DNA of 6,155 nucleotides from JAVBUZ01 sp031554725 (GCA_031554725.1 JAVBUZ010000220.1:1-6155); one strand, 5' to 3'. Counted from the stretch's first letter, positions 1 to 5,692 are shown. The notes: a model not told the origin generated them from the letters alone. Numbers and translations: made by a program.

Positions 1-199
1 ACGCGTACATATGTCTAGTATTGGACATCCACTGCTTGGTGATGAGGTTTATAATAATATGAAATCACCAATGAAGCTGCAAGGGCAGACCTTACATGCT
101 ATGACACTGGGCTTTATACATCCTACAAGTGAAGCTTATGTAGAAGTAGAAGCTCCCTTACCAGCATATTTTACACATCTATTAGACATATTAAAATAA
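1..199 (+). CDS. RluA/RluD-family 23S rRNA/tRNA pseudouridine synthase, C-terminal fragment
   Basis: This is the 3' end of a gene cut by the window start. The open frame enters at position 2 (codons for R-V-H) and continues through the ATG at 11, so that ATG is internal and not a start. The visible stretch RVHMSSIGHPLLGDEVY is the strongly conserved C-terminal signature of RluA/RluD-type pseudouridine synthases, followed by LHAMTLGFIHP and a short tail ending in ILK. Family enzymes isomerise specific uridines in 23S rRNA or tRNA to pseudouridine. The catalytic Asp motif (HRLD) lies upstream, outside the window, so activity cannot be judged. RluD, RluC and the Bacillus YlyB type cannot be told apart from this tail, so no gene symbol is given. 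It ends at a TAA; no classical GC-rich hairpin with a T-run follows, but an inverted repeat begins inside its 3' end. Confidence 0.9.
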   Translation, partial: RVHMSSIGHPLLGDEVYNNMKSPMKLQGQTLHAMTLGFIHPTSEAYVEVEAPLPAYFTHLLDILK

Positions 200-260
200 A
201 GAAAATTACTGGATTCAAATTTGGGTGGAATAGGGATTTTTCTTTTAAATATGCTGGTAA
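158..260. repeat. 14-bp perfect inverted repeat spanning the end of the pseudouridine synthase gene
   Basis: Positions 158-171 (ttaccagcatattt) are the exact reverse complement of 247-260 (aaatatgctggtaa), with 75 bp between the arms. The left arm is coding sequence (residues L-P-A-Y-F) and the right arm is in the intergenic region, just before a promoter-like TATAAT. In RNA it could close a long-loop hairpin over the stop codon. The function is unknown. The pairing is seen directly; any role as a terminator or mRNA stabiliser is inference. Confidence 0.5.
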
Positions 261-283
261 TTTGTGTTAAAAGTGTATATAAT
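255..283 (+). promoter_or_regulatory. Weak candidate sigma-A promoter for the cytidylate-kinase-like gene
   Basis: A perfect TATAAT stands at 278-283 inside a TA-rich run, about 85 bp upstream of the next gene's ATG. At 17-bp spacing the -35 position (255-260, tggtaa) matches TTGACA at only three of six bases, and it overlaps the right arm of the inverted repeat. The gap between the two genes makes a promoter here plausible, but TATAAT occurs easily by chance in DNA this AT-rich. Confidence 0.3.
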
Positions 284-354
284 ATAACTATTAAGAAGGG
301 CCTTTTGAATTTTAAACCATTTCTCCTTAATGCAAGACATAAAATATGATAGAA

Positions 355-362
355 AAGGTGGG
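355..362 (+). promoter_or_regulatory. Ribosome binding site deciding the start at 369
   Basis: The purine-rich aaggtggg sits 6 nt upstream of the ATG at 369. The alternative in-frame ATG at 330 has only pyrimidine-rich sequence (ttctcctt) before it and would add 13 residues that do not resemble the family. This supports the later start. Confidence 0.7.
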
Positions 363-368
363 ATTTTT

Positions 369-998
369 ATGAATACAATTATAACAATAGGACGTCAATT
401 TGGTTCAGGCGGTCATGAAATAGGGCAAAAGGTGGCAGAATACTTTAATATTAATTGCTACGATAAAGAGCTTCTATCTAGAGCAGCCAAAGAAAGTGGT
501 TTCTGTGAAGAAATGATACAAAATCATGATGAAAGACCAACCAATTCCTTTTTGTATAATTTGGTAATGGACACATATTCTTTTGGATATAATGCATCTT
601 CCTTTGTTGATATGCCGATTAGCCATAAAGTCTTCTTGGCTCAGTTTGATACGATTAAAAAATTGGCAGATGAAGGACCTTGTGTTATTGTAGGAAGGTG
701 TGCTGACTATGCACTAGCAGAAAATAAAAATAGCATCCATCTATTTATCTATGGATCGGAAGAAGAAAAGATCAAACGAATTAGGGAAAGATATGACGTG
801 CCAGATAATAAGGCAAAAGATATGATGATAAAGAAGGATAAACAGCGTCAAAGCTATTATAACTACTATACCTCTAAAAAATGGGGAAGAGCAGATAGCT
901 ATGACTTGTGTATTAATAGTAGTATTTTAGGGATTGAAGGAACTATAAAATTAATCACACAGTATGTAGAAGATTTTGAAACACGAAAAAACCGATAA
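369..998 (+). CDS. Cytidylate kinase-like family P-loop protein
   Basis: The 209-residue protein starts at ATG 369, chosen over the upstream ATG at 330 because of the ribosome binding site and because the family begins directly with the P-loop strand. The N-terminal MNTIITIGRQFGSGGHEIG (residues 1-19) is the family's nucleotide-binding loop, which differs from classical CMP kinase (GPxGxGKS) by lacking the Lys. Further family hallmarks are the CVIVGRCADYAL strand-helix segment near the middle, a lid-like basic region around KRIRERYDV, and the C-terminal YYNYYTSKKWG and YDLCINSS segments. Such proteins are common in Clostridia and are assigned to the Cytidylate_kin2 type, but the substrate and physiological role are not established; a nucleotide or other small-molecule kinase is likely. 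No membrane segment is visible, so it is probably cytosolic. It appears to be monocistronic, with a separate promoter for the following operon just downstream and no clear hairpin terminator after it. Confidence 0.85.
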   Translation: MNTIITIGRQFGSGGHEIGQKVAEYFNINCYDKELLSRAAKESGFCEEMIQNHDERPTNSFLYNLVMDTYSFGYNASSFVDMPISHKVFLAQFDTIKKLADEGPCVIVGRCADYALAENKNSIHLFIYGSEEEKIKRIRERYDVPDNKAKDMMIKKDKQRQSYYNYYTSKKWGRADSYDLCINSSILGIEGTIKLITQYVEDFETRKNR

Positions 999-1015
999 TT
1001 ATTAATATAAAACTA

Positions 1016-1045
1016 TTGACATAAAAGGTAGAGGCATGATAGTAT
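1016..1045 (+). promoter_or_regulatory. Probable sigma-A promoter of the rplU operon
   Basis: A perfect -35 box TTGACA is at 1016-1021. At 18-bp spacing it is followed by an extended -10 element, TG at 1037-1038 and tagtat at 1040-1045 (four of six matches to TATAAT). A start of transcription near 1052 would give a leader of about 100 nt before rplU, matching the structured RNA found there. Confidence 0.65.
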
Positions 1046-1051
1046 ATTACG

Positions 1052-1148
1052 GTATGCCGCATAACTAGGTATAAGTGTGTCCTTTTATAATGAAAAGACA
1101 CCACCAAAGTTAGCGAGTAAATGGACGAGAGTTCATGAATAGGAGGTG
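1052..1148 (+). ncRNA. L21 leader-like autoregulatory 5' UTR of rplU
   Basis: The untranslated region upstream of rplU folds well by eye. An outer stem pairs cgc-taact (1058-1066, with A1061 bulged) with agttagcg (1108-1115), 8 bp in all. Inside it a hairpin pairs gtgtc-tttt (1077-1086, with C1082 bulged) with aaaagacac (1093-1101) around the loop ataatg. The position directly before rplU in a Firmicute matches the known L21 leader family, in which L21 is thought to bind its own mRNA leader. The segment caccacc (1099-1105) is complementary at six of seven positions to ggaggtg (1142-1148), which holds the rplU ribosome binding site, so an alternative, translation-blocking fold is possible. The pairings are seen; the family assignment rests on context and general form, and the switching is inference. 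Confidence 0.6.
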
Positions 1149-1153
1149 CCTTT

Positions 1154-1459
1154 ATGTACGCAATTATTGCAACAGGTGGAAAACAGTATAAAGTTTCTGA
1201 AGGTGATGTCATTAAAGTTGAAAAGCTTGATGTTGAAGCTGGAAACACTGTAACATTTGACCAAGTTGTCGCTGTTAGTGACAAATCCCTTAAAGTTGGT
1301 GAAGACGTAGCAAAAGCTACTGTGACTGCAACAGTTATGGAACAGGGAAGAGGTAAAAAGGTTATTGTATATAAATACAAGAGAAAAACCGGTTACCACA
1401 AGAAAAATGGTCATAGACAAGCATATACAGAAGTTAAAATTGATAAGATTAATGCTTAA
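1154..1459 (+). CDS. rplU: 50S ribosomal protein L21 (bL21)
   Basis: The 101-residue product has the usual length for bL21 and starts MYAIIATGGKQYKV, the family's signature N-terminus (YAI.ATGGKQY.V). It continues with VEKLDVEAG and the C-terminal RNA-binding block KVIVYKYKRKTGYHKKNGHRQ, rich in Lys/Arg/Tyr/His and matching the bL21 motif K.KRRK.Y....GHRQ.YT. L21 binds 23S rRNA in the large subunit. The start has a strong aggagg ribosome binding site (1141-1146), 7 nt upstream. It is the first gene of the operon, behind its own promoter and a structured leader, with prp 23 bp downstream. Expression is probably tuned by L21 through the leader. Confidence 0.98.
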   Translation: MYAIIATGGKQYKVSEGDVIKVEKLDVEAGNTVTFDQVVAVSDKSLKVGEDVAKATVTATVMEQGRGKKVIVYKYKRKTGYHKKNGHRQAYTEVKIDKINA

Positions 1460-1482
1460 TCGTTCTGAATAAGGACAGTAAT

Positions 1483-1815
1483 ATGACAACAGTTATAGTT
1501 TATAAGAAAAGTACAGGAATGTACGCGGGGTTTACCTGCATGGGTCATGCGGAATATGCCAAAAAATCGGAACCCGATATTTTATGTGCTTCCATTTCAT
1601 TTTTAGTAATTAATACTATAAATGCACTAGAAGAGCTGGCAAATGAACAGATAGAAACAGTGACAAATGAAGAAACTGGTTTTATTAAATGTGATTTCAA
1701 GCAAGACCTACAGGATAAATCAAAATTCTTACTAGATACTATGGTATATGGACTTAATAATTTAAGTATCGACTATGGTAAAAAGTATTTACAAGTAAAA
1801 TTCGAGGAGGTGTAG
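1483..1815 (+). CDS. prp: Ribosomal-processing cysteine protease Prp (YsxB family)
   Basis: This 110-residue protein is encoded between rplU and rpmA, the standard place for Prp in Firmicutes. Prp removes the N-terminal extension of ribosomal protein L27. The catalytic pair expected for the family is visible: His22 in GHAEYA and Cys35 in DILCASIS, about 13 residues apart. The C-terminal half ends with GLNNLSIDYGKKYLQVKFEEV, typical of the family (a long helix, then a strand). The neighbouring rpmA encodes exactly the kind of substrate expected (a propeptide ending in QFF before A-H-K-K). The start at 1483 has aagga 7 nt upstream. The stop lies 4 bp before the rpmA start, and the rpmA ribosome binding site is inside the last codons of prp, suggesting translational coupling and matched amounts of protease and substrate. 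Confidence 0.92.
   Translation: MTTVIVYKKSTGMYAGFTCMGHAEYAKKSEPDILCASISFLVINTINALEELANEQIETVTNEETGFIKCDFKQDLQDKSKFLLDTMVYGLNNLSIDYGKKYLQVKFEEV
1806..1810 (+). promoter_or_regulatory. Ribosome binding site deciding the rpmA start
   Basis: The GGAGG at 1806-1810 is embedded in the 3' end of prp. It lies 9 nt before the ATG at 1820 but 18 nt before the in-frame ATG at 1829, so the longer L27 precursor is the likely product. Confidence 0.75.
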
Positions 1816-1819
1816 ACTC

Positions 1820-2104
1820 ATGTTAAATATGAACCTTCAATTTTTCGCTCATAAGAAGGGTGTAGGTTCTACCAAAAATGGTAGAGATTCCGAATCTAAG
1901 AGATTAGGTGCGAAAAGAGCTGACGGACAATTCGTAAAAGCAGGAAATATTTTGTACAGACAGCGTGGAACTAAGATTCATCCAGGCATTAATGTAGGCA
2001 TCGGTGGCGATGATACATTATTTGCATTAGTTGACGGTGTTTTGAGATTCGAAAGAAAAGGAAGAGACAAAAAACAGGCTTCCGTATATCCTGTAGAGAA
2101 ATAA
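1820..2104 (+). CDS. rpmA: 50S ribosomal protein L27 (bL27) precursor with cleavable N-terminal extension
   Basis: The 94-residue precursor begins MLNMNLQFFAHKKGVGSTKNG. Residues 1-9 form the Firmicutes-type propeptide ending in the Prp recognition sequence NLQFF; cleavage between Phe9 and Ala10 would leave an 85-residue mature protein starting A-H-K-K-G. The basic N-terminal tail of mature L27 reaches toward the peptidyl transferase centre, which is why the extension must be removed. The body shows the family's SKRLGAKR, RQRGTKIHPG and VGIGGDDTLFAL segments. The gene sits 4 bp after prp, its protease. A strong hairpin terminator follows it, so some transcripts probably end here and separate high ribosomal-protein output from the downstream genes. 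Confidence 0.97.
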   Translation: MLNMNLQFFAHKKGVGSTKNGRDSESKRLGAKRADGQFVKAGNILYRQRGTKIHPGINVGIGGDDTLFALVDGVLRFERKGRDKKQASVYPVEK

Positions 2105-2117
2105 TGCGATTCATCAC

Positions 2118-2152
2118 GGGCTTCAAACAGCAGTTTGAAGCCCATTATTTTT
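2118..2152 (+). terminator. Intrinsic terminator or attenuator between rpmA and obg
   Basis: A perfect 11-bp stem pairs gggcttcaaac (2118-2128) with gtttgaagccc (2133-2143) around an AGCA loop, followed by attattttt (2144-2152). It ends 16 bp before the obg start codon. No promoter is obvious between it and obg, so partial read-through is the likely mode, giving fewer transcripts of obg and later genes than of rplU-rpmA. Confidence 0.85.
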
Positions 2153-2168
2153 AAAATAAGGAGTAAAT

Positions 2169-3458
2169 ATGTTTGCAGATAGAGCATTAATTTATGTAAG
2201 AAGTGGTAAAGGCGGAGATGGTCATGTTTCTTTTCGTCGTGAAAAATATGTTCCTAATGGCGGTCCAGATGGTGGAGATGGCGGTCGTGGTGGGGACGTT
2301 ATATTTGTCGTGGACGAAGGACTAAACACCTTAACCGATTTCAGACACATCCGTAAGTATCGTGCCCAGGATGGGGAAACAGGCGGAAAGAAAAATTGTC
2401 GCGGGAAAGATGGAGAGGATCTTATTATTAAGGTTCCAGAAGGCACTGTCATAAAAGAGGCAGATAGCGGCAAGGTCATTACGGATATGTCTGGAGACAA
2501 TAGAAGAATCACCTTATTTAAAGGCGGTAGAGGCGGTAAGGGTAATCAGCATTATGCAACTAGCACTATGCAGGCACCTAAGTATGCTCAGCCGGGACAA
2601 CCAGCACAGGAATTAAACCTATTATTGGAATTAAAGGTTATAGCAGATGTTGGTTTGGTTGGTTTTCCTAATGTTGGAAAATCTACCTTCTTGGCAAGGG
2701 TTACCAATGCAAAGCCAAAGATTGCAAACTATCATTTTACAACCCTTAACCCGAATCTAGGTGTGGTGGATTTAGATGATGCCAAAGGCTTTGTTATAGC
2801 AGATATTCCTGGACTTATAGAAGGAGCATCAGAGGGCATTGGCTTAGGTCATGAATTTTTACGTCATATCGAAAGAACGAAGGTTATTATTCATATTGTC
2901 GATGCTGCAGGTTCTGAAGGAAGAGATCCAATTGAGGATATTTATGCAATTAATAAAGAATTAGAAGCTTATAATCCAGATATTGCAAAACGACCTCAGG
3001 TAATTGCTGCAAACAAAATGGATATGATTTATGAAGAAGACAATGAAATCGTTAATAAACTAAAAAAAGAGTTTGAAGAAAAAGGAATTGAAGTTTATGC
3101 AATTTCAGCAGTTAGTGGTAAAGGTGTAAAGGAACTTTTATATAAGGTTAATGATATGCTAGAAGAAATAGACGAAGAACCTACTATTTTTGAACAGGAA
3201 TACTTCCCTGAATTAATGAACATCGAGAATGATGAAGCGTATACAGTAACATATGATGAGTTAGAGGACGAATATGTAGTAGAAGGTCCTAAGATTGAAA
3301 GAATGTTAGGATATACAAACCTTGAAAATGAAAAGGGCTTTGTATTCTTCCAAAAATTCTTAAAGGAAACAGGAATTTTAGATGAGCTAGAGGCACTTAA
3401 TATTAAAGAAGGTGATACCGTTCGTATGTATGGTTTATCTTTTGATTATTACAAATAA
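2169..3458 (+). CDS. obg: GTPase Obg (ObgE/CgtA), ribosome assembly and stress GTPase
   Basis: At 429 residues this is a full-length Obg. The glycine-rich N-terminal Obg fold (about 1-158) starts MFADRALIYVRSGKGGDGHVSFRREK-like and carries the repeated G-G-x-G-G pattern (GGPDGGDGGRGGDV and FKGGRGGKGNQHYATST). The G domain follows: P-loop GFPNVGKST (165-173), switch I FTTLNPNLG (from 190, with Thr191/Thr192), G3 DIPGLIEGA (from 212), G4 NKMD (282-285) and G5 SAVSG (313-317). An acidic linker leads to the C-terminal OCT domain (about 350-429), with YTNLENEKGFVFFQKFLKE. Obg binds the 50S particle in late assembly and links GTP/ppGpp status to growth. The start is set by aaggag 7 nt upstream. It lies after the terminator hairpin and 12 bp before yhbY. 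It joins rpmA directly, without the spo0B gene found between them in Bacillus. Confidence 0.98.
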   Translation: MFADRALIYVRSGKGGDGHVSFRREKYVPNGGPDGGDGGRGGDVIFVVDEGLNTLTDFRHIRKYRAQDGETGGKKNCRGKDGEDLIIKVPEGTVIKEADSGKVITDMSGDNRRITLFKGGRGGKGNQHYATSTMQAPKYAQPGQPAQELNLLLELKVIADVGLVGFPNVGKSTFLARVTNAKPKIANYHFTTLNPNLGVVDLDDAKGFVIADIPGLIEGASEGIGLGHEFLRHIERTKVIIHIVDAAGSEGRDPIEDIYAINKELEAYNPDIAKRPQVIAANKMDMIYEEDNEIVNKLKKEFEEKGIEVYAISAVSGKGVKELLYKVNDMLEEIDEEPTIFEQEYFPELMNIENDEAYTVTYDELEDEYVVEGPKIERMLGYTNLENEKGFVFFQKFLKETGILDELEALNIKEGDTVRMYGLSFDYYK

Positions 3459-3470
3459 GGAGTTATATAG

Positions 3471-3761
3471 ATGACAAGTAAACAACGTGCTTACTTAAAA
3501 GGTTTAGCAATGAATATTGATCCTATTTTTCAGATAGGTAAATCAAGCCTAACACCTGAAGTGACAGAGGCAATTGGTGAAGCTTTTAATACAAAAGAAT
3601 TAATTAAGATTGCAGTTTTGAAAAACTGTATGGATGATCCGAAGGAAATCGCGGCAGTTTTAGCTGAAAGAACACATTCTCAAGTAGTACAAGTTATTGG
3701 TAAGAAAATTGTATTATATAAAGAAAGTAAAGACCATAAGAAAATTGAATTGCCAAGATAA
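3471..3761 (+). CDS. yhbY: YhbY-family RNA-binding protein (CRS1-YhbY domain)
   Basis: The product is 96 residues, the usual size for a single-domain YhbY. It begins MTSKQRAYLKGLAMNIDPIFQIGKSSLTPEV: the family signature is L....R..LK..A....P..QIGK.GLT, with the IGKSSLT loop being the KH-like nucleic-acid-binding turn. ELIKIAVLKNC and the C-terminal strand VVQVIGKKIVLYKES complete the fold. Family members associate with pre-50S particles and are thought to help ribosome assembly, which fits the position right after obg (12-bp gap, aaggag ribosome binding site). In the third to fourth strand the protein keeps the basic, Gly-containing pattern, so it looks intact. Confidence 0.95.
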   Translation: MTSKQRAYLKGLAMNIDPIFQIGKSSLTPEVTEAIGEAFNTKELIKIAVLKNCMDDPKEIAAVLAERTHSQVVQVIGKKIVLYKESKDHKKIELPR

Positions 3762-3803
3762 TTTTTATCTCTAAAAGATTGCAGCTTATAGAAAGGCATT
3801 TTT

Positions 3804-4418
3804 ATGAGAAATAATAAATATGGAATAATGGGGGGAACCTTTGACCCTATTCATATGGGACACTTACTTCTGGCTGAAGAGGCAAGGAAGCAAGTTGGTT
3901 TGGAAAAAATTATTTTTATGCCAAGTGGCCAGTCTTATATGAAACAGGAGCGCAAGGTACTCAGCGCGGACCAAAGACTTAAATTAGTGGAACTTTCAAC
4001 ACAGGACACCCCTTACTTTGAAGTTTCTGACATGGAAATACTTCGAGGCGGCTACACCTATACCTATGAAACGCTGGAAATCTTAGTAGCACAAAATCCT
4101 GATATAGAATATTATTTTATTTTAGGTGCTGACAGCTTATTTTCCATAGAACGATGGAAGTGTGTGGAACGAATATTTGAAAATTGCTGGATTTTGGCGG
4201 CGGCAAGAGATAAAAAAGATATATTTCAATTACAAGAGCAGGCAAAGAAGCTTGCTGAATTGTACGGTGCAAAGATTGTGGTTTTGAATTTCCCACAAGT
4301 AGATATTTCTTCTACCCAAATACGGGAAAGCATAAAAAAACATGAGCCGGTCAAAGATATGTTACATGACAAAGCTTTGGAGTACATTTTGGAAAACAAG
4401 CTATATACAGAAGAATAA
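3804..4418 (+). CDS. nadD: Nicotinate-nucleotide adenylyltransferase NadD
   Basis: The 204-residue enzyme joins nicotinate mononucleotide and ATP to give deamido-NAD and pyrophosphate, the step before NAD synthetase. The nucleotidyltransferase signature GGTFDPIHMGH is at residues 10-20, with the HxGH motif at His17-His20, and the ISSTQIR motif (168-174) near the C-terminus provides the second ATP-binding element. FILGADSLFSIERWK in the middle is the typical nicotinate-site segment of NadD. Agaaagg about 8 nt upstream supports the ATG at 3804. YqeK follows 13 bp later, a very common pairing in Firmicutes; in some relatives the two are fused. The enzyme is cytosolic and likely essential. Confidence 0.97.
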   Translation: MRNNKYGIMGGTFDPIHMGHLLLAEEARKQVGLEKIIFMPSGQSYMKQERKVLSADQRLKLVELSTQDTPYFEVSDMEILRGGYTYTYETLEILVAQNPDIEYYFILGADSLFSIERWKCVERIFENCWILAAARDKKDIFQLQEQAKKLAELYGAKIVVLNFPQVDISSTQIRESIKKHEPVKDMLHDKALEYILENKLYTEE

Positions 4419-4431
4419 CCTTTGGTGAAAA

Positions 4432-5022
4432 ATGAAAAAAGCAGAAAAAGATAATAAGAAAATCAGAAGACAATTAGAGAAGATTCAAGATGAAAAACGT
4501 TACGAACATACCTTGGGTGTTGCTTATACAGCAGTTGCCTTAGCCATGAGATATGAAGCATCCATTAAGAGTGCAGAGCTTGCAGGTCTGCTTCATGATT
4601 GTGCAAAGTGTATAGAGGATGATAAGAAGATTTCAATTTGTGAAAAACATAATATTAATATTACGGAAATTGAAAGAAGAAATCCTTACTTGCTACATGC
4701 AAAGGTAGGCAGTTTTCTTGCAATGGAAACCTATAAGGTACATGATACAGATATTATTAATGCGATTCTAAATCATACCACGGGGCGTCCGGGAATGTCT
4801 ATGCTTGAAAAAATCATCTTTGTAGCAGATTATATTGAACCCAATAGACATCATGCACCAAATTTAACTGAAATTAGAAAAATGGCATTTATTGATTTGG
4901 ACAAGGCAATGCTTTTAATTTTAAAAGACACATTATTATATCTAAGTTCTGTTGAAAATGAAATTGATCCAATGACTCAAAAAACTTATGATTACTATAA
5001 AGATATAGTAGATCATGATTAG
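4432..5022 (+). CDS. yqeK: YqeK-type HD-domain hydrolase (symmetrical Ap4A hydrolase)
   Basis: This 196-residue protein contains an HD-superfamily metal site: His26 (YEHTLGV), His55-Asp56 (LLHDCAK), His89 (LLHAKVG), His115 (ILNHTTG) and Asp133 (VADYIEP). This pattern, with NHTTGRPGMSMLEKIIFVADYIEPNR, is that of YqeK. YqeK enzymes split diadenosine tetraphosphate symmetrically into two ADP, removing a stress nucleotide. The adjacent nadD and rsfS are its usual neighbours. The N-terminal ~20 residues are very rich in Lys and charged residues. The ribosome binding site is weak (ggtga, 4424-4428, only ~3 nt from the ATG), so translation may depend on coupling to nadD, whose stop is 13 bp upstream. 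The only other nearby initiator, GTG at 4425, is in another frame. Confidence 0.93.
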   Translation: MKKAEKDNKKIRRQLEKIQDEKRYEHTLGVAYTAVALAMRYEASIKSAELAGLLHDCAKCIEDDKKISICEKHNINITEIERRNPYLLHAKVGSFLAMETYKVHDTDIINAILNHTTGRPGMSMLEKIIFVADYIEPNRHHAPNLTEIRKMAFIDLDKAMLLILKDTLLYLSSVENEIDPMTQKTYDYYKDIVDHD

Positions 5023-5034
5023 AAAGGAATTTAT

Positions 5035-5391
5035 ATGAATAACACATCAAAAGAAATGGCAAAATTAGCAATTGATGCCTTGGAAGATAAAAAGGCAGAG
5101 GAAATTAGAATTATAGATATAGCAGATGTATCTATATTAGCAGATTACTTTATTATTGCAGAAGGTAGCAATCGTAGCCAAATTCAGGCATTAACAAACA
5201 GCGTGGAAGAAAAGCTTGGTAGAGCGGGCTATGAAGTAAAGCAGATAGAAGGTTATGAAACAGCTAACTGGATATTAATGGATTTTGGCGATATTATCGT
5301 TCATGTTTTCGATAAAGAAAATAGATTGTATTATAATTTAGAAAGAATTTGGCGAGATGGAAAGACAGTTGAAAGAGCTGACTTTGAATAA
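5035..5391 (+). CDS. rsfS: Ribosome silencing factor RsfS
   Basis: The 118-residue product is a full-length RsfS (YqeL/YbeB family). It shows the family blocks KLAIDALEDKKAEEIRIIDI, the ADYFIIAEGSNRSQ core (D-Y-F-I-I..G-x-S..Q), and the C-terminal NWILMDFGDIIVHVFDKENRLYYNLERIW. RsfS binds L14 on the 50S subunit and blocks joining with 30S, lowering translation when nutrients are short. Agaaagga before the ATG is a good ribosome binding site, and the gap to yqeK is 12 bp. It is the last gene of the operon: a strong terminator follows within about 20 bp. Placing RsfS with L21, L27, Obg and YhbY makes large-subunit control the theme of the operon. Confidence 0.97.
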   Translation: MNNTSKEMAKLAIDALEDKKAEEIRIIDIADVSILADYFIIAEGSNRSQIQALTNSVEEKLGRAGYEVKQIEGYETANWILMDFGDIIVHVFDKENRLYYNLERIWRDGKTVERADFE

Positions 5392-5410
5392 ACCATATTT
5401 TAACATTTAT

Positions 5411-5461
5411 AAATCCTGTAAGGTTTACTAATTATATTAGTAAACCTTACAGGATTTTTTT
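5411..5461 (+). terminator. Strong intrinsic terminator at the end of the rplU-rsfS operon
   Basis: A perfect stem of 20 bp (5413-5432 with 5436-5455), extendable to 22 bp by A-T pairs, closes over a 3-nt loop and is followed by a seven-T run (5455-5461). It stands between the convergent rsfS and the - strand DUF378 gene, and its T-run touches the DUF378 stop codon. On the - strand only three T residues follow the stem, so it should work best for the + strand, although the stem itself would form in both transcripts. Confidence 0.93.
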
Positions 5462-5675
5462 AAACTTCTCTATCTTTACTTCCAAGATGCATATAGAAAG
5501 AAATTAAATATAGTCCGCATAAACCTACAAGAACATATACAATACGTGAAATTAAGGACAATTCACCAAATAGAAAAGCTACTGCATCAAATTTAAATAA
5601 ACCAATCAAGCCCCAGTTGATTGCGCCTATAATTGTAATAGTTAGTGCAGTACAATCAAGATATTTATTTACCAT
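5460..5675 (-). CDS. DUF378 family small membrane protein
   Basis: The 71-residue protein starts at the ATG whose first base is 5675 (MVNKYLDCTALTITIIGAINW). The start is decided by an excellent ribosome binding site (aaaggagg) 8 nt away. A longer frame from 5756 would begin inside the upstream terminator and is rejected. Two hydrophobic helices are visible, about residues 8-28 (ending GAINWGLIGLF) and about 42-64 (ISRIVYVLVGLCGLYLISFY), joined by KFDAVAFLFGELS. The GAINWGL.G.F.FD.VA.LFG pattern is the hallmark of DUF378, a family of small two-helix integral membrane proteins of unknown function, widespread in Firmicutes. It lies between convergent rsfS and co-oriented lexA, separated from lexA by a terminator, so it is probably transcribed alone. 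I could not identify a confident promoter. Confidence 0.85.
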   Translation of the reverse strand: MVNKYLDCTALTITIIGAINWGLIGLFKFDAVAFLFGELSLISRIVYVLVGLCGLYLISFYMHLGSKDREV

Positions 5676-5683
5676 TGTTTTAA

Positions 5684-5692
5684 CCTCCTTTT
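5684..5692 (-). promoter_or_regulatory. Ribosome binding site deciding the DUF378 start
   Basis: On the - strand aaaaggagg ends 8 nt before the ATG at 5675. This near-perfect Shine-Dalgarno sequence fixes the 71-residue product rather than a 98-residue extension. Confidence 0.8.

Noticed and set aside
290..331. Imperfect pairing attaag/cttaat with an inner aagggcctt in the leader of the cytidylate-kinase-like gene
   Set aside because: The stems are short, AT-rich and interrupted; nothing resembles a known riboswitch or T-box.
1033..1058. Hairpin ggcat/atgcc before the rplU leader
   Set aside because: The left arm lies within the promoter spacer, upstream of the expected transcription start near 1052, so it would not be in the RNA. 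It is too short (5 bp) to claim as an operator.
955..1489. Two long - strand open frames (141 and 118 codons) opposite rplU and its leader
   Set aside because: They lie antisense to a certain ribosomal protein gene, show Ser/Thr/Phe-rich sequences without recognisable motifs, and have no convincing ribosome binding site. They are by-products of rplU codon use.
2222..2512. - strand 96-codon open frame opposite the 5' part of obg
   Set aside because: It is the antisense of the glycine-rich Obg domain (hence Pro/Ser-rich), with no known motif or start signal.
2200..2560. Repeated GGNGGN-like runs in obg that look like a low-complexity repeat
   Set aside because: They encode the normal glycine-rich loops of the Obg fold and are not a DNA repeat element.
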